A stretch of 64,000 nucleotides of DNA from positions 620,001-684,000 of the forward strand of contig NZ_QAYE01000001.1 in assembly GCF_003053745.1 (NCBI RefSeq). Direction: 5' to 3'. The notes beneath the pieces were generated by a model. The model was not told where the DNA came from. It saw nothing but the letters and a program-made list of their open reading frames with translations, and did not search any database. Below are positions 8,820 through 16,896 of this stretch, piece after piece. Both the position numbers and the translations under genes were made by a program. Numbering within the stretch: position 1 is the stretch's first letter; each line of letters starts with the position of its first letter. Source of the DNA: Sphingomonas faeni. Lineage in GTDB: Bacteria; Pseudomonadota; Alphaproteobacteria; Sphingomonadales; Sphingomonadaceae.

Positions 8820-10220
8820 TCAGCCGCGCTGCGGTAGCGTCAGGCGGACTAACAGGCCGCCGAGGACGGGGGAACGGTCGAGCGTCATCGTGCCCCCATT
8901 CAGTTCGGCGAGCTCGCGGGTGATCGACAGGCCGAAGCCGTGACCGTCGCCGCGTTCGTCGAGACGACGGCCGGGCAGGACTGCTTGCGCCATCGCCGTG
9001 TCGTCGAGACCTTGGCCGTCGTCGGCGATTTCCAGCGTGACCGTGCCGTCGATCGGGTTCGCAGCGATCGAAAGCGCGGCGCGCGCGTGACGCCAAGCGT
9101 TGTCGAGGAGGTTGCCGATCATCTCGTCCAAGTCCTGCGGGTCGATTGCGACGGCAAGGTCGTCGGGGATCGCGATGTCGACCGTCATCGGGCGATCGGC
9201 GTGGATGCGGCGCAACACCGCGACGAGATCGGAGACGGCGGGGGCGATCGGCGTCCGAGTGCGCGCGCCGCCGGTCGCATCCGCGCGAGCGCGACCGAGG
9301 TGATGGCGGACTCGCCGATCGATATGGTCGACCATGTCGCGGACGTCTGCGTCGGCGTTCGCTTCGGTGAGCTTGAGCGAAAGCGCGGCGAGGGGGGTCT
9401 TGAGGCCATGCGCGAGGTTGGCGACGTGCTGGCGGGCGTGGGCGAGCCCGGCCGCGTTCTGGTCGATCAGCCCGTTCAGTTCGGTGACGAGCGGTTGCAG
9501 TTCGCCGGGCTGGTCCTCGGGGACGTGGCGCTCGGTGCCGGCGCGAACGGCGGCGAGCGAGGTGCGGAGATCGCGCAGGGGGCGCAGGCCGAAGCGCAGT
9601 TGCACCAGCGTCGCCAGCGCGAGTCCGGCGCCAAGCAAGGCGAGCGAGCCGAGCAGTGGGATCATCGCCTCGCGCAGCGGCTCCTCGACGATCCGGCGAG
9701 GGCCGATCGCTGTGATCATTACCGTGCCGCGCGGCGTAGCGACGTCGATGGTTCGCGAGTGGAGCCGCTCGCCGCTCAGGTCGCGCGCTTCGCCAGGGTG
9801 GATTTGAAGGTCTTCATGCTCGCCGGGGCCGGGTGGAAGCGGGCGCTCGTCATTGCGAGGTTGAGCGGGCGGCGGCGGTGGAATGGTTGGGGCCGGCTTC
9901 GAAACGGTTGGGGGCGGAGTAGTGCCGCTATCGAAGCGACCGGCGGGACCTTCGACCTGCCATGACCAGTCGGACCCGGGTTCGCCGAACTCGGGCAGGT
10001 CGATCGCGCGCATCCGGTCTAGCGAGCCGTCGGGGCGGACTGCACGTGCCAGCACCGCGACCTGCGCATCGAGCCGCTCGTCGAGCCCGCGGGTGACGAA
10101 GCGTTCGAGGACGTGGCCGATCGTCACGCCCGCGAACAGGAGCGCGGTCCCGGTCGACAGCGCGGCGATCGCTAGCATTCGGCCGAAGAGGGAGCGGGGG
10201 ACGATGCGGAATCGGATCAT
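8820..10220 (-). CDS. Membrane sensor histidine kinase (PhoQ/QseC-like)
   Basis: This 466-residue inner-membrane kinase is partner to the regulator at 10387-11052. An N-terminal helix (LFGRMLAIAALSTGTALLFA) is followed by a periplasmic domain with a proline-rich stretch (APTIPPPPPAQP), a second helix near 185-210 and a HAMP-like linker. The H-box reads NLAHGLKTPLAAL with the phospho-accepting histidine near 271, followed by an N-box (MIGNLLDNAWRHA) and the ATP-lid glycines (DDGQGL, GHGFGLSI). I chose the ATG at 10220 because it opens directly into the basic MIRFRIVPRS start. A palindromic repeat separates it from the regulator gene. Confidence 0.88.
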   Translation of the reverse strand: MIRFRIVPRSLFGRMLAIAALSTGTALLFAGVTIGHVLERFVTRGLDERLDAQVAVLARAVRPDGSLDRMRAIDLPEFGEPGSDWSWQVEGPAGRFDSGTTPPPTVSKPAPTIPPPPPAQPRNDERPLPPGPGEHEDLQIHPGEARDLSGERLHSRTIDVATPRGTVMITAIGPRRIVEEPLREAMIPLLGSLALLGAGLALATLVQLRFGLRPLRDLRTSLAAVRAGTERHVPEDQPGELQPLVTELNGLIDQNAAGLAHARQHVANLAHGLKTPLAALSLKLTEANADADVRDMVDHIDRRVRHHLGRARADATGGARTRTPIAPAVSDLVAVLRRIHADRPMTVDIAIPDDLAVAIDPQDLDEMIGNLLDNAWRHARAALSIAANPIDGTVTLEIADDGQGLDDTAMAQAVLPGRRLDERGDGHGFGLSITRELAELNGGTMTLDRSPVLGGLLVRLTLPQRG

Positions 10221-10260
10221 CGCAGATTTGCCTGGCGCCAGAACGATCCCGCCAAACCCC

Positions 10261-10360
10261 ACCCCGGCGAAGGCCGGGGCCCAATTGGAAAGGTTTTTAT
10301 AGTGACGGGCATCGCTCCGTTAGCCACGTCCCCCAATTGGGCCCCGGCCTTCGCCGGGGT
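10261..10360. repeat. Palindromic repeat, family A, copy 1
   Basis: Two perfectly complementary 28-base arms (10261-10288 and 10333-10360) flank a 44-base spacer. Each arm has an inner GGCGAAGGCC core and ends in CCAATTGG. The same arms recur at 49148-49251. The element sits between the response-regulator stop and the kinase start, so a transcript would carry a very stable hairpin there. Confidence 0.92.
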
Positions 10361-10386
10361 GGTGGATGTGGTTTGCATAACCTTCA

Positions 10387-11052
10387 TCACGAACCGTCCG
10401 CCGTCAGGCGATACCCGCGTCCACGCACCGTCTCGATCATCTGCGGACCGATCTTGCGCCGCAACCGACCGATAATGACCTCGATCGAGTTCGAATCCAC
10501 GTCCGCGTCGCCTTCGTACACCCGCTCGATCAGGTCTGCGCGTTCGATGACGACTTCACGGCGGAGCATTAGCGCCGACAGCACGCGCCACTCGAAAGCG
10601 GTGAGCTTCAGCGGCAGGCCGTTCAGCTCGAACGTGCCAAGTTGCGCGTCGAACGTCAGCGGTCCGCACGTGACTCGCGCCGCCGCATGACCGGCCGCAC
10701 GACGGACCAGCGCGCGCAATCGCATGACCACCTCCTCGACACGGAACGGCTTCACGACATAATCGTCGGCCCCCGCCTTGAACCCCTCGACCTTTTCCGA
10801 CCACCCGTCGCGGGCGGTAAGGATCAACACCGGCAAGTCGCGTCCTGCCGCGCGCCAGTCGCGCAAGACCGATAATCCATCGCGCTTGGGCAGGCCAAGG
10901 TCGAGCACCGCCGCGTCGTACAATTCGGTCGCGCCGAGATGGCCGCCATCCTCGCCATTAGTCGCGACGTCGACCGCAAAATGCTCCGCACGCAAAGCTC
11001 GCGCCAGCCCGTCGGCGATCGCCGCATCGTCCTCGACCAATAATACCCGCAT
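10387..11052 (-). CDS. OmpR/PhoB-type response regulator
   Basis: This 221-residue regulator has a receiver domain with acidic pocket D8/D9, phosphorylation site D51 (AAVLDLGLPKRDG) and conserved K101 (YVVKPF). The C-terminal winged helix ends with SNSIEVIIGRLRRKIG and ETVRGRGYRL, typical of OmpR/PhoB regulators. It precedes the kinase gene with a 166-base gap filled mainly by repeat. It is divergent from a YgiW-like OB-fold gene, the same neighbourhood as ygiW-qseBC in enterobacteria. That makes a QseBC/PreAB or PhoPQ-like role plausible, but the signal is unknown. Confidence 0.92.
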   Translation of the reverse strand: MRVLLVEDDAAIADGLARALRAEHFAVDVATNGEDGGHLGATELYDAAVLDLGLPKRDGLSVLRDWRAAGRDLPVLILTARDGWSEKVEGFKAGADDYVVKPFRVEEVVMRLRALVRRAAGHAAARVTCGPLTFDAQLGTFELNGLPLKLTAFEWRVLSALMLRREVVIERADLIERVYEGDADVDSNSIEVIIGRLRRKIGPQMIETVRGRGYRLTADGS

Positions 11053-11086
11053 GCGTGTGTTCCTATGTCGATGACCACAACGGAAA

Positions 11087-11104
11087 CTGAACGGCTTGGT
11101 TCAG
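11087..11104. promoter_or_regulatory. Inverted repeat CTGAAC-N6-GTTCAG between divergent genes
   Basis: A perfect 6+6 inverted repeat lies in the 112-base gap between the response-regulator gene and the OB-fold gene. The position suits an operator acting on both. OmpR-family regulators more often use direct repeats, so the binder is uncertain. Confidence 0.4.
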
Positions 11105-11164
11105 CGGGCGTCGGCAGCGTGCGCCTAGACGGTGATTCGTCAACCAATGAGAGGAACGACGTAC

Positions 11165-11821
11165 GTGACCGAACATTCCCATATCGCGCCGAACAAGCGC
11201 TTCAATCTCCGCCGCAACCGCCTCGCACTCGCCGCGGCCGGTCTGCTGGTGGTCGGCGGTGCAGCCGGTGCCGTCACCGTCGCCGCGACCCGCCCGAGCG
11301 TGACGATGGCGCCCGCCACGCCAACCGCGATCCGTTCGCTCCAGTCCGACGGCATCGTCACGATCCGCGGCACCGTCGCGGAGACCTACGGCAACAAGTT
11401 CGTGATGGCCGACCGCACCGGTCGCGCGCTGGTCGATCTCGGTCGGGAAGGCGATGGCAGCAATCTGGTCGCGGCCGGTCAGCCCGTGACGATCCAGGGC
11501 TGGTTCGAGGATGGCTTCGTCCACGCCTCGTTCCTGGTCGCCCCCGGTGGCAAGGTGACCGCACTCGGACCGGTCGGTGGCCCGCCGCGTGGCCCGCATG
11601 GTCCTGGTGGCCCTGGCCGCGACGGTCCGGGTCATGATGGGCCTGGTGGGCCGGACGGTCCCGGTGGTCCCGGCGGTCCGGGTGCTCCTCCGCCGCCGCC
11701 TGCCGGCATGGCGCCCCCGCCGCCGCCAATGGCTAACGGTGCGATCGCTCCCGCACCCGTTGCTCCTCCGGTTGGGGCGCAGACAACCGCACCGGCCCGG
11801 CAGGCTACCCCGGCGACCTGA
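11165..11821 (+). CDS. Membrane-anchored YgiW-like OB-fold protein with Gly/Pro-rich tail
   Basis: The 218-residue product has a basic N-terminus, one transmembrane helix (LALAAAGLLVVGGAAGAVTVAA), and an OB-fold-like segment (GIVTIRGTVAETYGNKFVMAD, ALVDLG, GQPVTIQGWFEDGFVHASFLV) like the BOF/YgiW proteins. The tail is low-complexity: collagen-like Gly-Pro-Gly repeats, proline runs, then an Ala/Pro/Thr-rich end. I chose the GTG at 11165 because GAGAGGA lies about 9 bases upstream; a GTG at 11132 and an ATG at 11147 are alternatives. Its position opposite the two-component genes suggests it belongs to that regulon. Function unknown. Confidence 0.7.
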   Translation: MTEHSHIAPNKRFNLRRNRLALAAAGLLVVGGAAGAVTVAATRPSVTMAPATPTAIRSLQSDGIVTIRGTVAETYGNKFVMADRTGRALVDLGREGDGSNLVAAGQPVTIQGWFEDGFVHASFLVAPGGKVTALGPVGGPPRGPHGPGGPGRDGPGHDGPGGPDGPGGPGGPGAPPPPPAGMAPPPPPMANGAIAPAPVAPPVGAQTTAPARQATPAT

Positions 11822-11884
11822 CGCCGTCTGCCGCACCACGGCGATCAGACACTAGCGCGGAGCCGGTATCATGCCGGCTCCGCG

Positions 11885-12106
11885 TTATCGGCGTATCGGT
11901 GCCGTTTGCAGCTGTTGGCGGCGCAGCACTGGTTCGGGCGGGCGGACCCAATAGCGGCCGGTCACGACCAGCGGCAGCGCGAGCAGCAGGCCTGCGCCGA
12001 CATCCCAGACGCCGTCACCGATCAGGCCGGCGCCGAGCCCCGCGACGGTCGACACGCCGAGCAGGATCGGCAGTGCGAAAATCTGGCCGTTGGTCTTGTG
12101 AGTCAT
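11885..12106 (-). CDS. Small two-helix membrane protein coupled to the PepSY gene
   Basis: The 73-residue product has two predicted membrane helices: FALPILLGVSTVAGLGAGLIG and VWDVGAGLLLALPLVVTGRYW. Its ATG overlaps the stop of the PepSY gene (ATGA at 12103-12106), so the two should be translated together. I do not recognise the family. A role as an accessory or stabilising subunit of the PepSY protein is inference from the coupling only. Confidence 0.65.
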   Translation of the reverse strand: MTHKTNGQIFALPILLGVSTVAGLGAGLIGDGVWDVGAGLLLALPLVVTGRYWVRPPEPVLRRQQLQTAPIRR

Positions 12107-13236
12107 GCGATTTCTCCCGCCATCACGACTTCGCGGACGCGCTGGTCGCTCGGACCGCCGCGACGACGCAGCCAAAGATACAGCCCGCTGCCGAGCACGA
12201 TGATCGTCAATATGTCGAAGAGCGCCCAGACGATCTTCATCGCTAGGCCGCCGTAATTCCCGAAATGCAGCGGCTGTGCGAGCAGCATCGCCTGCATGTA
12301 CCACGGCATCGGCACGACCGCGTCGAGCCGTCCGGTCGCGGCATCGACGAAGCCGGGCAGCAACATCTTCGACGTCAGCGGCGTCGCACCCTTCAGGAAG
12401 ACGGCGTAGTGATGATGGCTGCTGAAGACGACGCCGGGGAAGGCGATGAACTGCGGCTTCATCTCGGGCGCCTCGCGCTGCACGGCTTCGAGCGCGGCCT
12501 GGACCGAGGCGCGTTGGGCCGGCAATGGCGTGCGCGCTTCGCTGGCAATGATCTCAGCGAGGCCGTTCGCCTTCCAGATGCCGGTGATCGGCACGACGAA
12601 GGTGTTGATCGTGCCCGTCACGCCGACGACGCTTGCCCAGGCGAGCGTGACGATGCCGAGCAGATTGTGGCGGTCGAGCCAGCCGAGCCGCTTGCTACGC
12701 CCGCGACGCAATGTGCCGAAGTCGAGCTTGGCCATAAACGGTGCGTAGAGCACGACGCCCGAGACGATCGCCGCGAAGAATAGCAGGCCCATCACGCCGA
12801 GGAAGATTTCTGCCCAGAAGCCGAGGAACATGTCGGTGTGTAGCTTCAGGATGAACGCCATCACGCCGGGAACATAGGGCGGCATCTTAGTGCCGGTGCG
12901 CGCATCGAACGCGAGGAAATGCATGGCCGCGGGGGCGGCATCGGGCGTCGGGCCGGTCGTGACGTAGACGATCGGGCGTTCGTCGTCGAAGCTGATGTAG
13001 AGAGGAATTTCGCCGGGGGCGGCCTTTGCCGCACTCGCCAGAATGGTGTCGAGCGACAGCGACGGCGTGTTGGCTGGCAGCGTCGCCATCGGCGCGGGCG
13101 GGTCGAGCCAGCCGTCGATTTCCTCGTCGAAGATCAGCGGCAGGCCGGTCACGCACAGCATCAGCAGGAACACGGTGCAGATCAGGCTCGTCCATTTGTG
13201 GACGAGGTACCAGGTCTTGATCGTGCGGCGGGTCAT
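12103..13236 (-). CDS. PepSY-associated transmembrane protein
   Basis: This 377-residue inner-membrane protein has the PepSY_TM layout. The first helix follows an RTIKTWYLVHKWTSLICTVFLLMLCVTGLPLIF start, an external PepSY-like domain (DDERPIVYVTTGP) comes next, then GFWAEIFLGVMGLLFFAAIVSGVVLYAPFM and the W-D-R-H-N-L-L segment, and later helices ending LGSGLYLWLRRR. Such proteins are often linked to siderophore uptake or ferric reduction in sphingomonads and pseudomonads. No TonB receptor gene is adjacent here, so that role is only an inference from the family. Confidence 0.8.
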   Translation of the reverse strand: MTRRTIKTWYLVHKWTSLICTVFLLMLCVTGLPLIFDEEIDGWLDPPAPMATLPANTPSLSLDTILASAAKAAPGEIPLYISFDDERPIVYVTTGPTPDAAPAAMHFLAFDARTGTKMPPYVPGVMAFILKLHTDMFLGFWAEIFLGVMGLLFFAAIVSGVVLYAPFMAKLDFGTLRRGRSKRLGWLDRHNLLGIVTLAWASVVGVTGTINTFVVPITGIWKANGLAEIIASEARTPLPAQRASVQAALEAVQREAPEMKPQFIAFPGVVFSSHHHYAVFLKGATPLTSKMLLPGFVDAATGRLDAVVPMPWYMQAMLLAQPLHFGNYGGLAMKIVWALFDILTIIVLGSGLYLWLRRRGGPSDQRVREVVMAGEIA

Positions 13237-13352
13237 GCGCGCGGAGCGGTTTCGATAAGGGGTATGATCTGCTGGACGGTCACCGGGACACAGGTACAGA
13301 TTTGATAACGATGTGCAATAGCGGCGTTGGCGCTAGGGGTCCTACCAAGCAA

Positions 13353-13474
13353 TCCTCCCCCGCCAGGGGGAGGTGGCTGGCACTTGCCAGACGGAGGGGG
13401 AGGCAAGGAAACCTCTGTTGCGCGCTCCTCCCCCTCCGTCACCTGCGGTGCCACCTCCCCCTGGCGGGGGAGGA
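13353..13474. repeat. Palindromic repeat, family B, copy 1
   Basis: The arms at 13353-13376 and 13451-13474 are complementary over 24 bases (core CCGCCAGGGGGAGGTGG). Between them is a second nested pair, GACGGAGGGGGAGG and CCTCCCCCTCCGTC. It ends 8 bases before the stop side of the SDR gene. Copies recur at 30866-30986 and 36600-36722. Confidence 0.92.
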
Positions 13475-13482
13475 TAAGGGGG

Positions 13483-14376
13483 TCAGGCTACCCCAGCGCC
13501 GCCGGTAACGCCGTAGACTTCACCGGTGATATAGCTGCCCTCCTGCGAGGCGAGCAGCACATATACCGGCGCGATCTCCACCGGCTGGCCCGGACGGCCG
13601 AAATGGCTCTTCGACCCGAACGTCTCGACCGACTCCTGCGGCTGGCCACCGCTAGGCTGCAACACCGTCCAGAACGGCCCCGGCGCGACGACGTTGGCGC
13701 GGATGCCCTTCTCGATCAGCTGCTTGGCGAGACCCTTGGTATACGCGACGATCGCCGCCTTGGTGGTCGCATAGTCGAGCAGATTGTCCGAAGGATCATA
13801 GCCCTGCACCGACGCCGTCGTGACCACTGCCGCACCGACGGGAAGATGCGGGACGGCCGCCTGCACGAACCAGTGCAAGGCATAGACGTTGGTCTTCATC
13901 GTCTGGTCGAAATCGTCGGTCGAGATGTCGGCCACGGTCGGCCGCGTCTGCTGGCGCCCGGCGTTGACGACCAGCACGTCGAGACCGCCGAACGCATCCA
14001 CCGTCTGCTGCACGGCCGCACGACAGAACGACTCGTCCTTCACGTCGCCGGGCAGCGCAAGCGCCTTGCGCCCTTCCGCCTCGATCAGCGCGACGACTTC
14101 CTTCGCGTCGGCCTCTTCGGCGGGGAGATAAACGATCGCGACGTCGGCGCCTTCGCGGGCATAGGCGATCGCAGCGGCACGACCGATGCCGCTATCGCCG
14201 CCGGTGATAAGCGCCTTGCGCCCCGACAGCTTGCCCGAGCCCTTGTAGCTGGTCTCGCCGTGATCGGGCTTCGGGTCCACCTTCGACGCGATCCCCGGGG
14301 CTTCCTGCGGCTGTTGCGGGAAGGGGGGCTGCGGATATTGCGTGCGCGGATCCTGCATCGTGAGCCGGTCGGCCAT
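13483..14376 (-). CDS. SDR-family oxidoreductase, general-stress (YghA/YhdF-like) type
   Basis: This 297-residue short-chain dehydrogenase has a 50-residue proline/glutamine-rich N-terminal extension typical of the stress-related SDR group. The NAD(P) site is ITGGDSGIGRA (57-67), followed by VVNAG and a catalytic triad S189, Y202 and K206 (YATTK). I chose the ATG at 14376 because AGGAG precedes it. The sequence upstream has a weak resemblance to an extracytoplasmic-stress sigma promoter (GCAAC-N17-GGTT). The natural substrate of this group is not established. Confidence 0.87.
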   Translation of the reverse strand: MADRLTMQDPRTQYPQPPFPQQPQEAPGIASKVDPKPDHGETSYKGSGKLSGRKALITGGDSGIGRAAAIAYAREGADVAIVYLPAEEADAKEVVALIEAEGRKALALPGDVKDESFCRAAVQQTVDAFGGLDVLVVNAGRQQTRPTVADISTDDFDQTMKTNVYALHWFVQAAVPHLPVGAAVVTTASVQGYDPSDNLLDYATTKAAIVAYTKGLAKQLIEKGIRANVVAPGPFWTVLQPSGGQPQESVETFGSKSHFGRPGQPVEIAPVYVLLASQEGSYITGEVYGVTGGAGVA

Positions 14377-14435
14377 GGGTTGCTCCTGTGAAGATTGAGC
14401 AGGGGCAACCCATGTCGGTGCGGATAGGTTGCGTC

Positions 14436-16055
14436 CTATTTGAGCAGGATCAACGCCTTCGATAGCGTCATGTAGATCCCCCAGAGGATCGGCAGCCCGA
14501 CCGCCAGCCACGCAAAGACGACGATCGGCGACGTCCCGGTTGCCGCAGCAGCCGTACCGCCAGCGACCGTGTCGACCGCGATCGGCCGGTCGTCCGCCGC
14601 CATGTGGAACTTCGCGGCAACCGGCCGGACGAACAGGTTCGCGACGAAACCGGCGACCAGCATCGCCGCCAGAACCCAGAAGATCGGCGGGTAGATATCG
14701 CTGCGAGGCACACCCGCCGCGATCGCGCGGTCACGCATGTTCGCGACGAGCAACGGCCCGACCACGCCCGCAGTCGACCAGGCGGTCAGCAACCGCCCAT
14801 GGATCGCGCCGACATACTTGGTCCCGAACAGATCAGCGAGATACGCCGGCGCAGTCGCGAACCCACCACCGTACATCGAGGCGAGGATGCAGAAGACCAG
14901 GATGAACAGGCCCAAGGTCGTGCCAGCCAGCGCCGGTGCGGCGAAACCGTAGAGCACCGCGCCTGCCGCAAGGATCGTTGCAAACAAGGGTTTGCGCCCG
15001 ATCCGATCGGACAGCCACGCCCAGAAGAAGCGCCCGCCGATGTTGAACAGGCTGATCGCGCCGACAAAGCCTGCGCCGACCGCGGCCGCCGCCTTCTTCT
15101 GGTCGTCGTCGAACGCGGTGAACAACACGCTGGGCGCGTCGATCAGGCGTCCGCCGAACAGCTCCTGCAGCATTGGCGAGGCGATGCCGATGATCCCGAT
15201 CGACGCGGAGACGTTGAAGAACAGCACCAGCCACACCAGCCAGAATTGCGGCGTGCGGTGTGCGTCCGACAGCGCGACGTTGAAGCGACTGATCGAGGCT
15301 TTTGCGCTGGTCGGCGCGGTCCAGCCCGCCGGTGCCCAACCCTCGGCGGGCACGCGGTAGCCGATCGCGCCGGCCATCATGAACACGAAATAGACGCAGG
15401 CGAGCACCAGGAACGTCTGCCAGACGCCGACGCCGGTCGGGCTAGCGAAATGCTTCATCAACAGGTCGGCGAGCGGTCCGCCGATCATCGCGCCGCCGCC
15501 AAAGCCCATGATCGCCATGCCGGTCGCCATGCCGCGGCGGTCGGGAAACCATTTGATCAGCGTCGAGACGGGCGAGATATAGCCGAGCCCAAGCCCGATC
15601 CCGCCGATCACGCCCGACCCGAGCCAGATCAGCCAGAGCTGATGCGTGGAAATGCCGATCGCGGCGATACCCATGCCACCACACCAGCAGAATGCGGCGA
15701 CCACACCCGCTTTCCGCGGGCCAGCGCTTTCAAGCCAGCCGCCCCAGATCGCCGCGGCGGCACCGAGCACGACGAAGAACAGCGTGTACGTCCAGACGAG
15801 GTCGCTGACCCGCCAGTCGCAGGTCATGGTAGTCAGTGCGCCGAGCAGCGAGAGGTTCGGGCAGGCGACCGGATCGGTGATCCCGATCGCGCGCGACAGC
15901 GGCAACCAGAACACGCTGAACCCGTACGCCATGCCGATGCACAAGTGGATCGCGAGCGCGCAGGGGGGCACCAGCCACCGGTTGAAGCCGGGTGCGGCGA
16001 CGGTTCGGGCCCTGCTGAGAAAGCCCTCCGCGCCCAGGTCTCTCGTGTCCGGCAT
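14436..16055 (-). CDS. OFA-family MFS transporter (oxalate/formate antiporter type)
   Basis: This 539-residue polytopic transporter has the OFA layout: a first helix with HLCIGMAYGFSVFWLPLSRA, GGIGLGLGYISPVSTLIKWFPDRRGMATGMAIMGFGGGAMIG between the halves, and NIGGRFFWAWLSDRIGRKP in the second half. OFA carriers exchange small carboxylates such as oxalate, formate, lactate or pyruvate. The gene is 44 bases downstream of an FAH-fold hydrolase gene on the same strand, so a carboxylate substrate linked to that enzyme is a reasonable inference. Confidence 0.85.
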   Translation of the reverse strand: MPDTRDLGAEGFLSRARTVAAPGFNRWLVPPCALAIHLCIGMAYGFSVFWLPLSRAIGITDPVACPNLSLLGALTTMTCDWRVSDLVWTYTLFFVVLGAAAAIWGGWLESAGPRKAGVVAAFCWCGGMGIAAIGISTHQLWLIWLGSGVIGGIGLGLGYISPVSTLIKWFPDRRGMATGMAIMGFGGGAMIGGPLADLLMKHFASPTGVGVWQTFLVLACVYFVFMMAGAIGYRVPAEGWAPAGWTAPTSAKASISRFNVALSDAHRTPQFWLVWLVLFFNVSASIGIIGIASPMLQELFGGRLIDAPSVLFTAFDDDQKKAAAAVGAGFVGAISLFNIGGRFFWAWLSDRIGRKPLFATILAAGAVLYGFAAPALAGTTLGLFILVFCILASMYGGGFATAPAYLADLFGTKYVGAIHGRLLTAWSTAGVVGPLLVANMRDRAIAAGVPRSDIYPPIFWVLAAMLVAGFVANLFVRPVAAKFHMAADDRPIAVDTVAGGTAAAATGTSPIVVFAWLAVGLPILWGIYMTLSKALILLK

Positions 16056-16099
16056 GCAACCCCCTGTTTAGTATCGTTTATGCGCCTGACGATGGGCGA

Positions 16100-16774
16100 T
16101 CACGCGGCGAATGTCACCTCCAGTGTTTCGAACCCGTCGATCGTCGCGCGCACGGTCTGCCCGCGCTGGATCGGTCCGACACCGGCGGGGGTGCCGGTGA
16201 AGATCAAATCGCCCGGCGCCAGCTCGACGAATGTGGACAGCGTCGCGATGATCTCGGGCACGCTCCAGATCATCATCGACAGGTCGCCGGACTGGCGCGT
16301 CTCGCCGTCGATCGCGAGTGCGATGCTGCCTTTGGTGGCGGGTACGCCCGGCGTGAGCGCGCCGACGGGTGCGGAGCGATCGAAGCCCTTCGCCATGTCC
16401 CACGGGCGCCCGGCCTTCTTCGCCGCCGCCTGGAGATCGCGCCGCGTGAGATCGATGCCGATGCCCGCACCGAAGATCGCCGCAGCGGCATCCTCGACCA
16501 CGATATTCTTGCCGCCAGCGCCGAGCGCGATGACGAGCTCGACTTCGTGGTGCAGGTCTTCGGTCTTGGGCGGGAAGGGCAGCGTGCTGCCGTTCGCGAC
16601 GACCGCATCGGCGGGCTTGGAGAAGAAGAACGGTTCCTGCCGGTCGGGGTCGGAGCCCATCTCGCGGGCGTGGTCGGCATAGTTCTGCCCGACGCAGAAG
16701 ATCCGGCGGACGGAAAAGCGGTCGGACGTGCCGGCGATGGCGACGGTCGGCGCGGTGATCGTTGGAATCTGCAT
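16100..16774 (-). CDS. FAH-family hydrolase (acylpyruvase/fumarylpyruvate hydrolase-like)
   Basis: This 224-residue protein has the compact FAH domain: RRIFCVGQNYADHAREMG near 23-40, FFFSKPADAVV, the metal-site HHEVELVIALG, and the closing GDLIFTGTPAGVGP. The opening motif is closest to fumarylpyruvate hydrolases of the gentisate pathway and to acylpyruvases. It would split a 2,4-diketo acid into pyruvate plus an acid. The ATG at 16774 has AGGAG 6 bases upstream. No gentisate dioxygenase gene is present, so the in vivo substrate is open. Confidence 0.82.
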   Translation of the reverse strand: MQIPTITAPTVAIAGTSDRFSVRRIFCVGQNYADHAREMGSDPDRQEPFFFSKPADAVVANGSTLPFPPKTEDLHHEVELVIALGAGGKNIVVEDAAAAIFGAGIGIDLTRRDLQAAAKKAGRPWDMAKGFDRSAPVGALTPGVPATKGSIALAIDGETRQSGDLSMMIWSVPEIIATLSTFVELAPGDLIFTGTPAGVGPIQRGQTVRATIDGFETLEVTFAA

Positions 16775-16842
16775 GATGGCTCCTTCGCGCTCTCATCGAC
16801 CGCGGACGCATGCTTTGCAACGGCCGCTCGCGGCAACGAACC

Positions 16843-16867
16843 GGAACGTCTGCCGACTCAACGGGTT
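16843..16867 (+). promoter_or_regulatory. EcfG-like general-stress promoter for the catalase-family gene
   Basis: GGAAC (16843-16847) is followed after 16 bases by GGTT (16864-16867). The alphaproteobacterial general stress sigma factor EcfG recognises GGAAC-N16/17-CGTT, so this differs at one -10 base. It lies 30 bases before the ATG of a catalase-family gene, a plausible stress-response target. Confidence 0.45.
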
Positions 16868-16896
16868 ACGGCTAGGCACTAACCGGAGATACCCCA

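Noticed and set aside
11580..11700. CRISPR or tandem DNA repeat
   Set aside because: The repetitive bases are the coding sequence of a Gly-Pro-rich protein tail with irregular units and no spacers.
10400..11800. LexA-type site near 11087
   Set aside because: The GTTC/GAAC elements are an inverted repeat; the alphaproteobacterial LexA box is a direct repeat GTTC-N7-GTTC.
14604..16682. A 692-codon plus-strand frame across the OFA transporter and FAH genes
   Set aside because: It crosses two well-supported minus-strand genes and has shadow composition (Arg/Asp/His-rich, no family).
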